A DNA stretch of 35,259 nt, from contig NZ_JAVBXD010000044.1 of assembly GCF_030756675.1 (NCBI RefSeq), positions 1 to 35,259 of the forward strand. Direction: 5' to 3'. Positions 7,414 to 15,880 of the stretch are shown in pieces (within the stretch, counting starts at the first letter, position 1; every line of letters begins with the position of its first letter). A program made the position numbers and the translations under genes. The notes below the pieces were generated by a model that was not told where the DNA came from, made no database searches, and worked only from the letters and a program-made list of their open reading frames with translations. The DNA is from Bacillus multifaciens (GTDB taxonomy: Bacteria; Bacillota; Bacilli; Bacillales; Bacillaceae_G).

Positions 7414-7785
7414 GTGTCTCCAACAGCAGAAAATTACGATGTCTTTCAAGCGATTGCGGATCCAACCCGTAGAGAGGTACTTCGATTACTAGCAGAAAAA
7501 GAATTGCCTATTTCAGAAATAACGTCTCATTTTCCGATTAGCCGTACAGCTGTCACAAAACATCTTCACATTCTTTCAGAGGCAAAGCTAGTCAGTGGAA
7601 AGAAGGTAGGAAGAGAAAAAATTTATCAGCTGCAGCCAGAACCTTTACAAGAGTTAAAGCAGTGGCTTTTGTTTTACGAACAATTTTGGAATAATAAATT
7701 ATCCATTTTGAAACATGTAGTTGAAAATGGAGAGAACAGTGAATTGAAAATTATTGAAACAAAATTGAATGAACAAGAGAAATAA
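7414..7785 (+). CDS. ArsR-family transcriptional regulator
   Basis: This 123-residue winged-helix repressor has its recognition region at about 17-75: A-D-P-T-R-R-E-V-L-R-L-L, then P-I-S-R-T-A-V-T-K-H-L-H-I-L as the HTH, and G-K-K-V-G-R-E-K-I-Y-Q-L as the wing. No cysteine cluster for metal binding is present, so it is not an arsenic or metal sensor of the classic type. It starts with GTG immediately after the SRPBCC stop codon, implying translational coupling. Its likely target is the repeat-bearing promoter at 6909-6963. A strong terminator follows. Confidence 0.9.
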   Translation: MSPTAENYDVFQAIADPTRREVLRLLAEKELPISEITSHFPISRTAVTKHLHILSEAKLVSGKKVGREKIYQLQPEPLQELKQWLLFYEQFWNNKLSILKHVVENGENSELKIIETKLNEQEK

Positions 7786-7806
7786 GAGAATTCCCTTTCA
7801 TACACT

Positions 7807-7852
7807 AAAAAGGGCATGTTTTGAACGATTTGTTTTAAACATGCCCTTTTTC
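7807..7852 (+). terminator. Terminator of the SRPBCC-ArsR operon
   Basis: AAAAAGGGCATGTTT pairs with AAACATGCCCTTTTT around a loop of about 15 nt; the 3' arm ends in the T-run. Confidence 0.88.
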
Positions 7853-7929
7853 ATTTAATACATAAGGTTAAGACTAACTTGAAAAAGGTAATACTGTGTA
7901 TAGATTGCTATAAAGGGAATGGACTGTAG

Positions 7930-8427
7930 ATGAACATCGTTTTAGAAAGTATTATATTAATCGGTACAGGTATTGTTGTTTTGAAATTAGCGGGAAGCAA
8001 GTCTCTTAGTCAAATGACAAGAGCTGAAATTATTGTCGTTGTATCTATTGGTCGGATTATTGTAGAGCCAGTGTTAAGTAAAAAGTTAGGGCCAACTATA
8101 TTAGCCTCGTGTATATTTTCTGTTGTTTTACTAATCATTCATCATTTAGAGATGAAATCACGAAAGGTGGAACGATTTCTAGATGGTAACACGATCGTTA
8201 TTATTAAAGATGGAAAAATTATAAAGGATAACTTAAATCGTGCCAAAATGACAGAACAGCAATTATTTATGTATTTACGAGAACAAGGAATTCATGACAT
8301 TCAAACATTGCAGCAAGTAACTGCAGAGCCGAACGGCCGTATTGGTTACCAATTAACCGCTCAAGCGCAGCCGGTTACTCGCGAAGCGTTGGAGAAGGTA
8401 CTGGAGCAGTACCTTTCTAAAGAATAG
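7930..8427 (+). CDS. DUF421 (YetF-like) membrane protein
   Basis: This 165-residue protein has hydrophobic segments at about 4-20, 33-48 and 56-73, then the conserved DUF421 cytoplasmic domain. In that domain N-T-I-V-I-I-K-D-G-K-I appears at about 86-96 and a M-T-E-Q-Q-L-F-M-Y-L-R-E-Q-G-I stretch follows. YetF and YrbG-type proteins are inner-membrane proteins of unclear function, often linked to stress or sporulation. The ATG at 7930 has AAGGGA about 11 nt upstream, a little far. It is somewhat shorter than B. subtilis YetF. Its stop lies only 5 bases from that of the convergent MocR gene, with no obvious terminator between them. Confidence 0.85.
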   Translation: MNIVLESIILIGTGIVVLKLAGSKSLSQMTRAEIIVVVSIGRIIVEPVLSKKLGPTILASCIFSVVLLIIHHLEMKSRKVERFLDGNTIVIIKDGKIIKDNLNRAKMTEQQLFMYLREQGIHDIQTLQQVTAEPNGRIGYQLTAQAQPVTREALEKVLEQYLSKE

Positions 8428-8432
8428 GGTGT

Positions 8433-9869
8433 CTATCCTTGAAAATCTAAAATTACTCCACGTAATTTTTGGAGTCCAATAATTAAATCTTGATCATTTA
8501 GCGTGGAGTAACTGATACGCATATACTCGTGCTTTGATTGATGAACAAAGCAAGCTGTTCCGGGTAAAAAAGAAATGTCAGCTTCATTTGCTTTTTTTAG
8601 TAATGCAAATGAATTCATTGAATCTGGAAGGGAGATCCACAAATTAAAGCCGCCTTTTGGTACTTGAAAATGAATTGTATCCGTTAAAGAACTAAGTATT
8701 TCTACTGTAGTATCACGACGAATTTGTAAGGCAGTTCGTAGTTTTTCTAAATGATTCTTCATTCTTTCTGTCCGCAAAAAAGGTAGAATAGCTTTTTGCG
8801 TTATTAGTGGACTACCTATATCCATTAATGCTTTCGCAGCACATAACCAATCAAATACAGGTCCTTCTGCGAGTATGGCTGCAATACGAAGCCCTGGTGC
8901 TAACGTTTTACTGAATCCTTTTAAATAAATGACATGACCGTTCTTATCAAAATGTTTAATAGGAGCCGGAAGCTCAATATCATTAAAATAGATCTCACCA
9001 AAATAGTCATCTTCAATAATAAAAAAATGATAAAATTCTGCTAGTTCTATAAGTTCTTTTCTACGTTGTTCACTCATTAATGTTCCAGTAGGGTTATGAA
9101 AGGCGGGATTCACGTATAACAAAACTGGATTATTCTTTTGACATACTTCATCTAATAGATCAGAACGGATGCCTTGTTCATCAAGCTCAACGGGAATAAC
9201 GTTGATTCCTTTATTAATAAACACATCAATGGCACCGCCGTAGCACGGACTTTCTACTATTACAGTGTCGCCTGGTTTTAATAATGTTTGAGTAATTAAA
9301 TCAATTCCTTGCTGAGCACCACTTGTAATTAATAAATGAGCAGGATCAGCTGTTAATCCTTGATAGTCTTTTAAATATTTGCTGATTTCCACGCGAAGCT
9401 CTTCATCACCTTGCACAGGTCCGTATGTGGCTAACAGCATTTTGTCTGTGTCTAATATTTTTTGCATTTCGCTTGATAGAAACGGATTAGGTAAAAGACG
9501 TGGGTAAAGAACGGCCTGTGAAAAATCGTAATACTTTTTGTGGCGATTGATAATATATTGAGACCTTATTACATTAACAGCTTTCAAATGTTGCCAGTCA
9601 TATGGATCATGTACACCTCGAGAAGTATTCCTTTTTCCTCTTATGTAAACTCCTTTTCCTGTTTGTATATATACATACCCTTTTGCCTCAAGCCATTTAT
9701 ATGCTTTACGAACTGTTAATACACTTATATTTAAATCACCTGCCATGATACGTAAAGAAGGGAGAGGGTCTCCATCAGCTAAAATTCCACCTTGAATACG
9801 CTGAACGATTTGCTCGTATATTTGCAGGTAGAGCGGTGTATTAGATTCTTTTCTGAGTACAATCTTCAT
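8433..9869 (-). CDS. MocR-type regulator (GntR HTH plus PLP aminotransferase-like domain)
   Basis: The protein has 478 residues. The N-terminal winged helix (about 8-78) includes P-L-Y-L-Q-I-Y-E-Q-I, P-S-L-R and T-V-R-K-A-Y-K-W-L-E. From about 115 a fold-type I aminotransferase domain follows, with N-P-A-F-H-N-P-T-G at 254-262, I-I-E-D-D-Y at 284-289 and the PLP lysine K321 in KGFSKTLAPGLR. MocR proteins are usually activators or repressors responding to PLP or an amino compound rather than enzymes. Start choice: the ATG at 9869 has AGGTGA at ideal distance; an ATG ten codons earlier does not. The gene is divergent from a DMT-family exporter, like the ycxD/ycxC pair of B. subtilis, so that exporter is the probable target. 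Confidence 0.92.
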   Translation of the reverse strand: MKIVLRKESNTPLYLQIYEQIVQRIQGGILADGDPLPSLRIMAGDLNISVLTVRKAYKWLEAKGYVYIQTGKGVYIRGKRNTSRGVHDPYDWQHLKAVNVIRSQYIINRHKKYYDFSQAVLYPRLLPNPFLSSEMQKILDTDKMLLATYGPVQGDEELRVEISKYLKDYQGLTADPAHLLITSGAQQGIDLITQTLLKPGDTVIVESPCYGGAIDVFINKGINVIPVELDEQGIRSDLLDEVCQKNNPVLLYVNPAFHNPTGTLMSEQRRKELIELAEFYHFFIIEDDYFGEIYFNDIELPAPIKHFDKNGHVIYLKGFSKTLAPGLRIAAILAEGPVFDWLCAAKALMDIGSPLITQKAILPFLRTERMKNHLEKLRTALQIRRDTTVEILSSLTDTIHFQVPKGGFNLWISLPDSMNSFALLKKANEADISFLPGTACFVHQSKHEYMRISYSTLNDQDLIIGLQKLRGVILDFQG

Positions 9870-9941
9870 GATCTCACCTAATCTTCTTTTTATTTTCATT
9901 TAAATTGAAAAAAACTTAATAATCAACAGATAATTCATACA

Positions 9942-9988
9942 ACTGTTATATAGCTTGATGTACTGTTATACACAGTTTCCTCTATACT
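9942..9988 (+). promoter_or_regulatory. Divergent promoter region with 20-bp-spaced direct repeats
   Basis: ACTGTTATA occurs at 9942-9950 and again at 9962-9970, exactly 20 bp apart, i.e. on the same face of the helix. TATACT at 9983-9988 is a good -10 for the exporter gene, with no strong -35. Direct repeats next to a weak -35 are the arrangement described for MocR regulators such as GabR and PdxR. Confidence 0.6.
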
Positions 9989-10017
9989 CATTTCAACAAT
10001 GAAAGGGAGGAAACATT

Positions 10018-10935
10018 ATGGTTATTTTAAATTATTTTCTGGTTTGTGTTATTTTTGGGACGACATTTTTAACGATTAAAATAGGAATTGCAGCAGGGGC
10101 TCCGCCACTTTTTTCAGCAGGAATTCGTTTCTTTTTAGCAGGTATAATTGTTATCATGTTTTTTATTGTGAAACGGAAACCAGTTATACCATACCTTGTA
10201 GTAAAAAGAATTATATTTGCGGGATTTTGTCTTACATTTATGACCTTTGCAACTTTATATTGGGCAGAGCAATATATCTCATCGGGATTAGCAGCTGTTC
10301 TTTCTGCTACCGGTCCAATGATGATTTTATTGCTTCAAACGAAACGAACAAAAAGAAAATTGAGAAGGGAACAACTTTTTGCTTTTATACTTGCTCTTAT
10401 AGGAGTAGTGTGCATTACTTTACCGGGTCTGCAGCAACAATTTTCTTATATGTGGAGCATTGCTTGCCTTGTTATATTAGTAGGTGAATTTTTCTACGGA
10501 ATGGGTACGATCCGTTCCAAGGAAATTTTATCAGATTTACCAAATGTCTCCCCGTTTTTAATTAATGGAATTCAAATGTTTTATGGTGGCTTATTACTGA
10601 TTGTTTGTTCTCTTTTACTAGAGCATCCGAATCTATCTGTCTTAACTTCATGGAACGTTCAATGGCCGATTCTGTATTTAATATTTATCGGTTCAATAGG
10701 AGGACATGGCTTATACTATTGGCTTTTATCCAAAACCAATCCTGTCTTTCCATCTACTTGGCTTTATGTTTCGCCGTTAATTGCTGTTATAACAGGATAT
10801 ATGTTTTTAGGTGAACCAATTAAACCGGTAATGGGGATTGGAGCATGCTTTATCTTGATTGGTGTGTTTATGGCGAATCGATCCACACTTGAGTTGTATT
10901 GGAAACATGGAAAACTATTGAAAAAAGAGATGTAA
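10018..10935 (+). CDS. EamA-family (DMT superfamily) transporter
   Basis: This 305-residue protein has ten membrane segments arranged as two EamA repeats, roughly residues 4-130 and 145-285. The repeats carry the usual signatures, e.g. F-G-T-T-F-L-T-I-K near the N-terminus, A-T-L-Y-W-A-E-Q-Y-I-S-S-G-L-A-A-V-L near 77-94, and P-L-I-A-V-I-T-G-Y-M-F-L-G-E-P near 253-267. Members generally export amino acids or other small metabolites; the substrate is unknown. The ATG follows GGGAGG. The divergent MocR gene and the repeats between them suggest induction by a metabolite that the MocR protein senses. It ends at a hairpin shared with the histidine-kinase remnant. Confidence 0.9.
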   Translation: MVILNYFLVCVIFGTTFLTIKIGIAAGAPPLFSAGIRFFLAGIIVIMFFIVKRKPVIPYLVVKRIIFAGFCLTFMTFATLYWAEQYISSGLAAVLSATGPMMILLLQTKRTKRKLRREQLFAFILALIGVVCITLPGLQQQFSYMWSIACLVILVGEFFYGMGTIRSKEILSDLPNVSPFLINGIQMFYGGLLLIVCSLLLEHPNLSVLTSWNVQWPILYLIFIGSIGGHGLYYWLLSKTNPVFPSTWLYVSPLIAVITGYMFLGEPIKPVMGIGACFILIGVFMANRSTLELYWKHGKLLKKEM

Positions 10936-10969
10936 GGTTTCTTTATTTCGTTCATGATTTTTAAAGTTG

Positions 10970-11013
10970 AAAGGACGTCTTAAGGCTTGTTGTCTTATGG
11001 ACGTCCTTTTTTT
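10970..11013. terminator. Terminator of the EamA gene, inside a duplicated kinase tail
   Basis: AAAGGACGTC pairs with GACGTCCTTT, with inner TTAAG/CTTAT pairing, followed by a T-run. It is nearly identical in sequence to the hairpin at 13881-13923 and belongs to the same duplicated segment. Confidence 0.88.
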
Positions 11014-11171
11014 GGGTAATACACTTTCGAAAGTTCGCTCATGACAGAGATTGTACCATCATGAGAATGTACAAGTTTATAAACAAGTGCCTTTCCAAGC
11101 CCAGTGCCTTTAGAGGAGAAATCAGTTGTTGTTCCGTGGTAAAATTGTTGAAAAAGATTTTCTAACATATC
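11013..11171 (-). pseudogene. Remnant of a histidine-kinase C-terminus
   Basis: Read on the minus strand this encodes MLENLFQQFYHGTTTD, then G-T-G-L-G, Y-K-L-V and G-T-I-S-V. It is the C-terminal ATPase end of a kinase closely resembling the intact gene at 13906-15009. Compared with that copy it lacks about 20 bases near the 3' end, so the C-terminal LPKKG region is frameshifted. The match stops abruptly near 11171; a weak similarity may continue to about 11200 after a deletion. The remnant shares the terminator hairpin of the intact copy. It cannot make a functional kinase. Confidence 0.85.
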
Positions 11172-11407
11172 AAAAATCTATATGGAGATTACGCAACATC
11201 TACTAATGTATCATTTAAATGAAGTTCATAAATTAAAAAGCTTAATTATTTTTAAATAAGAGACTGAAGTAAATTTTGTAACATTCTTCATATCAAATTT
11301 GTATGAATGATACTTAACACCATACCACAAGTTAAAGAAAATACATATGTTGTGGACCTTTTGAGATAGATATTGTTATGCAAAAATGATAACAAGGGGG
11401 CAAGGAA

Positions 11408-12856
11408 GTGTTTAATGATTTTAAATTTGTAGATAATCGTCCAGTTTATGTTCAATTAAAGGATCATTTAAAAAAAATGATTATGAAAGGACACCTGCTG
11501 GAGCATCAGAAGCTTCCATCAACCCGAGAACTTAGTAAATTATTATCGGTTAGCAGAAATACAGTTCTCACTGCTTACGCAGATTTAGAGCAAGCAGGTC
11601 TAATTTATGCAATAAAGGGAAAAGGAAATTTTGTAGGTGAGATTGAAACATTCAAAACGCCATTCATCGAACTAAACTGGAAAGAAAAGGTCAATGAAGT
11701 TACCACGTTAGCTGATGAATTAGATTTAATGAAGCACGGTGTTCGTTGGGAAAAAGGCATGATTTCCTTCAATAGCATTGCTCCAGACGAAAAGCTTTTT
11801 GATGTTGAAAATTTTAAGAGAGCTTTTCTGACTCGAATGTCCATTGAAGGTGATATTGTTTTGAACTACGGATATGCCAAAGGGTATAAACCTCTAATTG
11901 ATTATCTACTTCACTACATGGAAATGAAGGGAGTAGACATTTCCAATAAAGATATTCTTATCACGAATGGCTTCACCGAAGGCTTGGATATTTTATTGTC
12001 TTCTTTAGCTAAAAAATCTGGACGTATTATTTGTGAAAACCCTACTCATCATGCTGCACTTAAACTTTTTCGATTACATGGATTTGATATACACGGGATA
12101 GAAATGAAAGATGATGGTATTGATATTGGTCAAGTTGAGAAAAACTTATCCGAAATGGATTTTGATTTTGCATATCTAATTCCGTCTTATCATAATCCGA
12201 CTGGGATCGTCACATCATCGGAAAAAAGGACTGAAATTATGAAACTTTTTTCCAAACACCAAATTCCTATCGTGGAGGATGGATTTAATGAGGAATTACG
12301 CTATTCAGGTTCCCATTTAGCTCCGTTAATGACTTTCGCCGGACCTGGCAACAATGTTATCTATATCAGCAGCTTTTCAAAAATTCTTTTTCCAGGGTTA
12401 CGTGTTGGGTGGATTTTAGCAGATAAAGAATTAATACACTGCTTAGAAAGTGTGAAAAGGGCACGGACGATTCATACATCCACACTGGATCAGGCAGTAC
12501 TTTATCAATATTTGCATGATGGTTATTTCGAAAAATATTTAAAAAAAGCGAAATCAGTTTATAAGAAAAAATATGAGTTAGCCGTTCAAGCTTGTCACCA
12601 ATATATTCCTTTTCAAAGAATGACTGGGGATGGTGGGCTGCATCTTTTTATAGAATTAGAAAAAGAAATGAATTCGCGTACACTTTTAAAAAAATGTTAT
12701 CAAAAGGGAGTTGTTTTTTCTCCTGGGGACGTCTTTTACACGGATGGAAGGGGAAGTAATACGTTTCGATTAGGATTCTCTCGGTTAAAAGAAGTGGATA
12801 TTCTTAAAGGAATTAAGATAATTGGAGATACATTGAAAAATGAAAATGGGAGTTGA
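11408..12856 (+). CDS. MocR-type regulator of the adjacent ligase gene (DdlR-like)
   Basis: The 482-residue protein has an N-terminal GntR winged helix (about 10-76; L-P-S-T-R-E-L and S-R-N-T-V-L-T-A-Y-A-D-L-E) and an aminotransferase-like domain. The latter carries P-S-Y-H-N-P-T-G at 259-266, I-V-E-D-G-F at 288-293 and PLP lysine K325 in SSFSKILFPGLR. It starts with GTG after GGGGGCAAGG. Its 3' end overlaps the ribosome-binding region of the D-Ala-D-Ala ligase gene, so the two form one operon. In Brevibacillus and clostridia a MocR protein named DdlR activates ddl, which makes that role likely here. The inverted repeat CCACAA...TTGTGG at about 11328-11356 lies in its own promoter region. Confidence 0.9.
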   Translation: MFNDFKFVDNRPVYVQLKDHLKKMIMKGHLLEHQKLPSTRELSKLLSVSRNTVLTAYADLEQAGLIYAIKGKGNFVGEIETFKTPFIELNWKEKVNEVTTLADELDLMKHGVRWEKGMISFNSIAPDEKLFDVENFKRAFLTRMSIEGDIVLNYGYAKGYKPLIDYLLHYMEMKGVDISNKDILITNGFTEGLDILLSSLAKKSGRIICENPTHHAALKLFRLHGFDIHGIEMKDDGIDIGQVEKNLSEMDFDFAYLIPSYHNPTGIVTSSEKRTEIMKLFSKHQIPIVEDGFNEELRYSGSHLAPLMTFAGPGNNVIYISSFSKILFPGLRVGWILADKELIHCLESVKRARTIHTSTLDQAVLYQYLHDGYFEKYLKKAKSVYKKKYELAVQACHQYIPFQRMTGDGGLHLFIELEKEMNSRTLLKKCYQKGVVFSPGDVFYTDGRGSNTFRLGFSRLKEVDILKGIKIIGDTLKNENGS

Positions 12857-12861
12857 AAAAA

Positions 12862-13779
12862 GTGAGAGTTGGCGTAATTATGGGAGGCGTATCCTCCGAA
12901 AAACAAGTATCCCTCATGACAGGGGAAGAAATGATTGCACATTTGGATAAGAGTAAGTATGAAATTATGCCTATTAAATTAAATGATAAAAAAGAGCTTA
13001 TTGATAAGGTAAGAGATATCGATATTGCTTTGATAGCGCTTCATGGAAAATACGGGGAGGACGGTACGATTCAAGGTACACTAGAAACTCTTGGTGTTCC
13101 ATATACCGGAAGTAACATGCTATCAAGCGGTATTTGTATGGATAAAAACATGTCAAAAAAAATGATTCGTTATGAGGGCATTCAAACACCGGATTGGATT
13201 CATATTTCAAATATGGAAGAGCTTCAATTTGATGAAATAGACAAAATGGGGTATCCACTAGTGGTAAAACCAAATTCGGGCGGTTCCAGTGTAGGCGTAA
13301 AAATCGTATATGATAAGGAGTCTTTACTTTCTTCACTTGAGGATGTGTTTAAATGGGATTCTGAAATCTTAATTGAAAAATATATAAAAGGCGAAGAAAT
13401 TACCTGTTCCATTTTGAACGGAAAACTTTTACCGATTATTTCAATTCAATATGCGGCTGAGTTCTTTGACTATCATGCGAAATACGATGATGCGGCTACG
13501 ATTGAAGAGATTGTAGAACTTCCGGTGACAACTCAAAAGCGTGTCGCTGAGGCTGCGATGGCATGTTATAGAGCATTAAAATGCAGTGTTTATGCTAGAG
13601 TTGATATGATTATAAAAGATGGAATCCCATATGTGATGGAAGTGAATACATTGCCGGGGATGACAAAAAATAGCTTACTACCTAAAAGTGCTCATGCGGT
13701 GGGAATCTCTTATAGTAAACTATTGGATATGATTATTGAAATCTCTTTAAAGGCTAGGAGAAGTGAAGGTATTAAATAA
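12862..13779 (+). CDS. ddl: D-alanine--D-alanine ligase
   Basis: This 305-residue ATP-grasp enzyme joins two D-alanines for the peptidoglycan stem peptide. MGGVSSEKQVS is at 7-17, HGKYGEDGTIQG at 61-72, KPNSGGSSVGV at 136-146 and EVNTLPGMT at 260-268. The omega-loop reads F-F-D-Y-H-A-K-Y at 201-208. The K-Y pair aligns with K215-Y216 of E. coli DdlB, which predicts D-Ala rather than D-lactate as second substrate; VanA-type enzymes differ there. Start: GGGAG lies 9 nt before the GTG at 12862, while the in-frame TTG three codons earlier abuts it. It is co-transcribed with the MocR gene. Chromosomes of this group usually also carry a ddl elsewhere, so this may be a regulated second copy. Confidence 0.93.
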   Translation: MRVGVIMGGVSSEKQVSLMTGEEMIAHLDKSKYEIMPIKLNDKKELIDKVRDIDIALIALHGKYGEDGTIQGTLETLGVPYTGSNMLSSGICMDKNMSKKMIRYEGIQTPDWIHISNMEELQFDEIDKMGYPLVVKPNSGGSSVGVKIVYDKESLLSSLEDVFKWDSEILIEKYIKGEEITCSILNGKLLPIISIQYAAEFFDYHAKYDDAATIEEIVELPVTTQKRVAEAAMACYRALKCSVYARVDMIIKDGIPYVMEVNTLPGMTKNSLLPKSAHAVGISYSKLLDMIIEISLKARRSEGIK

Positions 13780-13880
13780 AAACATAATTAAATATAGTGT
13801 TAAAATTTATTGTTGATTTAGCGACTTTAGATCTAGCAGGGCTGTAACTGTTTTAGTTTATTTGGATATTTTTAAAAATG

Positions 13881-13923
13881 AAAGGACGTCTTAAGACCTA
13901 TTGTCTTATGAACGTCCTTTTTT
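13881..13923. terminator. Terminator of the ddl operon overlapping the kinase stop codon
   Basis: AAAGGACGT pairs with ACGTCCTTT, with inner TAAGAC/GTCTTA pairing, and is followed by TTT. The stop codon of the minus-strand kinase (13906-13908) lies inside it. The sequence is a near copy of the hairpin at 10970-11013. Confidence 0.85.
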
Positions 13924-15009
13924 CGGCAAAATAATATTGAATAATGTCCCTTTCGAAGGTTCGCTTTCGACAGTGATTGACCCATTATGAGCTTGTACAA
14001 GTTTATAGACAATGGCCATTCCAAGTCCAGTTCCTTCAGATGAGGAATCGGTTGTTGTTCCGCGGTAATATTGTTGAAAAAGATTTTCTAGCATACGTGA
14101 GGACATGCCAACGCCATTGTCCATAATTTGGATTACTACATTTTTGTCATCATCAGAAAGTGTTGTATATATATCGGTATGTTCCGGATTGTGTAAAATC
14201 GAATTCATTAGAATGTTTTGTAAGATACGTTGTATAAATTTATGATCAAATTCAAGGTTAATTACAGGTGTATCGGTTTTAAAATGAAGATTATAGTTCT
14301 TCGCTTGTGGATCGTGACTAATATCGGCAACAACCCTCTTTGTGAATTCAACTAAATCTTGATCTGCTTTGTTTAAAGGTAACATACCTTCAGTACTATT
14401 TAATTGTATTACGAGGCTTAAATCTTGAATTAATTCCTCCATATGCTTTCCTTTATCATCAATTTCTTGGATAAAAGATTGAACTTCTTCCTTTGACCAC
14501 TCATACTGATCATTTAATAAAAGCGCTGAGTATCCTTTAATATATGTTAGAGGCGTTTTCAAATCATGCGAAATACCAGCAATCCACTCTTGTTTGGCAT
14601 GCTCTATTTTTTCTCTTTCTTTTTCAGCAGCTTGTAACTTTACAGCTAATACTTTGAGCTGTTGAAGTACTTCTTGATAAAGTAGATAACGCTTATGGAG
14701 TTTTCCTTTTCGTGTATAAATTTTTTGCAAATCTATAGGTTGCTCATAGTTTTCTTGTGAGAGTTGATGAATCCAAGTCATTATGAATCCAATCGGACCA
14801 CCAAAATACCATCCAAACAAGGCAATACAAATAATGGTGCTAAAAACGAAAATTCCAGCTACAAACAAACCTTCATTATCAGTACTAATAATGATACCGA
14901 ACTGTGGTAGAATACCTTCAAGAATAACGAGAATGCTGAAACCAGTTAGAAGCATCCAAAGAATAAGTCCTAATACTAAATGGAATGTAAATCGAGTTTT
15001 TATTCGCAT
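13906..15009 (-). CDS. Sensor histidine kinase of an OmpR-type two-component system
   Basis: The kinase has 367 residues. Two membrane segments (about 10-32 and 48-70) enclose a very short outside loop, so it probably senses in or at the membrane. A coiled linker with charged residues 110-140 leads to the H-box, GISHDLKTPLTYIKGY, with H148 as phosphorylation site. The N-box (M-N-S-I-L-H-N), the G1 box D-N-G-V-G-M and the G2 box G-T-G-L-G-M-A follow. It overlaps the response-regulator gene by 10 bases. A divergent BcrA-like ABC transporter is the probable target. Intramembrane-type kinases beside such transporters typically respond to envelope-active peptides; the ligand is unknown. Confidence 0.92.
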   Translation of the reverse strand: MRIKTRFTFHLVLGLILWMLLTGFSILVILEGILPQFGIIISTDNEGLFVAGIFVFSTIICIALFGWYFGGPIGFIMTWIHQLSQENYEQPIDLQKIYTRKGKLHKRYLLYQEVLQQLKVLAVKLQAAEKEREKIEHAKQEWIAGISHDLKTPLTYIKGYSALLLNDQYEWSKEEVQSFIQEIDDKGKHMEELIQDLSLVIQLNSTEGMLPLNKADQDLVEFTKRVVADISHDPQAKNYNLHFKTDTPVINLEFDHKFIQRILQNILMNSILHNPEHTDIYTTLSDDDKNVVIQIMDNGVGMSSRMLENLFQQYYRGTTTDSSSEGTGLGMAIVYKLVQAHNGSITVESEPSKGTLFNIILPKKGRS

Positions 15010-15719
15010 ATTAACGCCTCATTTGGAGGGATGAATTTATAGCCAATTCCTCGTAAATTTACAATGATTTTTGGTTTTCGTGTATCATCACCCAGTTTCT
15101 TTCGTAGTTTTGAAATATGGATTGTGACGGTTTTTTCTTCCCCAAAAACATCATTTCCCCATACGAATTCGTAAAGCTGTGCAGTCGTGAAAATACGATT
15201 GGGGTTTTTGCAAAAGAAATGTAGTAATTCCAGTTCTTTTGCTGTGCATTCTACGGGTTGATTTTTAACTGTTAATGTTGCAGATTCGGGGTTAAAAGTG
15301 AAGTAGTCATAATTGTATAAAGTACATTGTTGCTGTGAGCTATCATACATTTTTTGACGACGAAGGATGACTTTTATTCGAGCAATTACTTCTAAAGGAT
15401 TAAAAGGTTTTGTAATATAATCATCTCCGCCTATCCCTAATCCTGTTAATTTGTCAAAGTCCGTAGAACGCGCACTAACAAAAATAATCGGTGTATTTAT
15501 ATGTTTTCGTATTTCCGTACATAATTCAAATCCACTTATATCTGGAAGCATGATATCAAGCAAAATAATATCAAATACTTGTTCCTTGATACGCTGTAGC
15601 GCCTCTTTACCCGTTGATGCGGTTTCTATATTACTGAAATTCTCTTTCCTTAGCGTGATTTCTAATAATCTTAATATGCCAACTTCGTCATCTATAACTA
15701 ATATTTTTGCAGACTCCAT
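15000..15719 (-). CDS. OmpR/PhoB-family response regulator
   Basis: The 239-residue protein has a receiver domain (about 4-118) with acidic pocket D10-D11, phospho-acceptor D55 in DIILLDIMLPD, and the conserved S-A-R and K-P-F-N-P-L-E. A C-terminal winged helix (about 135-230) carries E-L-E-L-L-H-F-F, V-W-G, V-T-I-H-I-S-K-L-R-K-K-L and L-R-G-I-G-Y-K-F. It is the first gene of the two-gene operon; the kinase start codon lies inside its last codons, giving translational coupling. The divergent ABC operon begins about 160 bases away, so the shared intergenic region probably holds its binding sites. Confidence 0.93.
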   Translation of the reverse strand: MESAKILVIDDEVGILRLLEITLRKENFSNIETASTGKEALQRIKEQVFDIILLDIMLPDISGFELCTEIRKHINTPIIFVSARSTDFDKLTGLGIGGDDYITKPFNPLEVIARIKVILRRQKMYDSSQQQCTLYNYDYFTFNPESATLTVKNQPVECTAKELELLHFFCKNPNRIFTTAQLYEFVWGNDVFGEEKTVTIHISKLRKKLGDDTRKPKIIVNLRGIGYKFIPPNEALICE

Positions 15720-15880
15720 TTCGATTATCCCTCATTTCAATCTCATCATACTAATTTATTTTCTGTAAATGTAGGCATTAATAAAAATATTACAAGCATT
15801 TTCCCTAGCGTTTACTTTGATTTTACTTTCATTGGTTAAGCTTATTGTAACATATCGATATGAAGCAGGAGGGGAAATGA

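Noticed and set aside
11172-11407. Possible small gene upstream of the MocR-ddl operon
   Set aside because: Short frames only, no ribosome-binding sites except that of the MocR gene; best read as decayed kinase DNA plus promoter.
12853-12861. TTG three codons upstream as ddl start
   Set aside because: GGGAG directly abuts it, leaving no spacing; the GTG at 12862 is correctly spaced and matches the usual M-R-x-G-V-I-M-G-G start.
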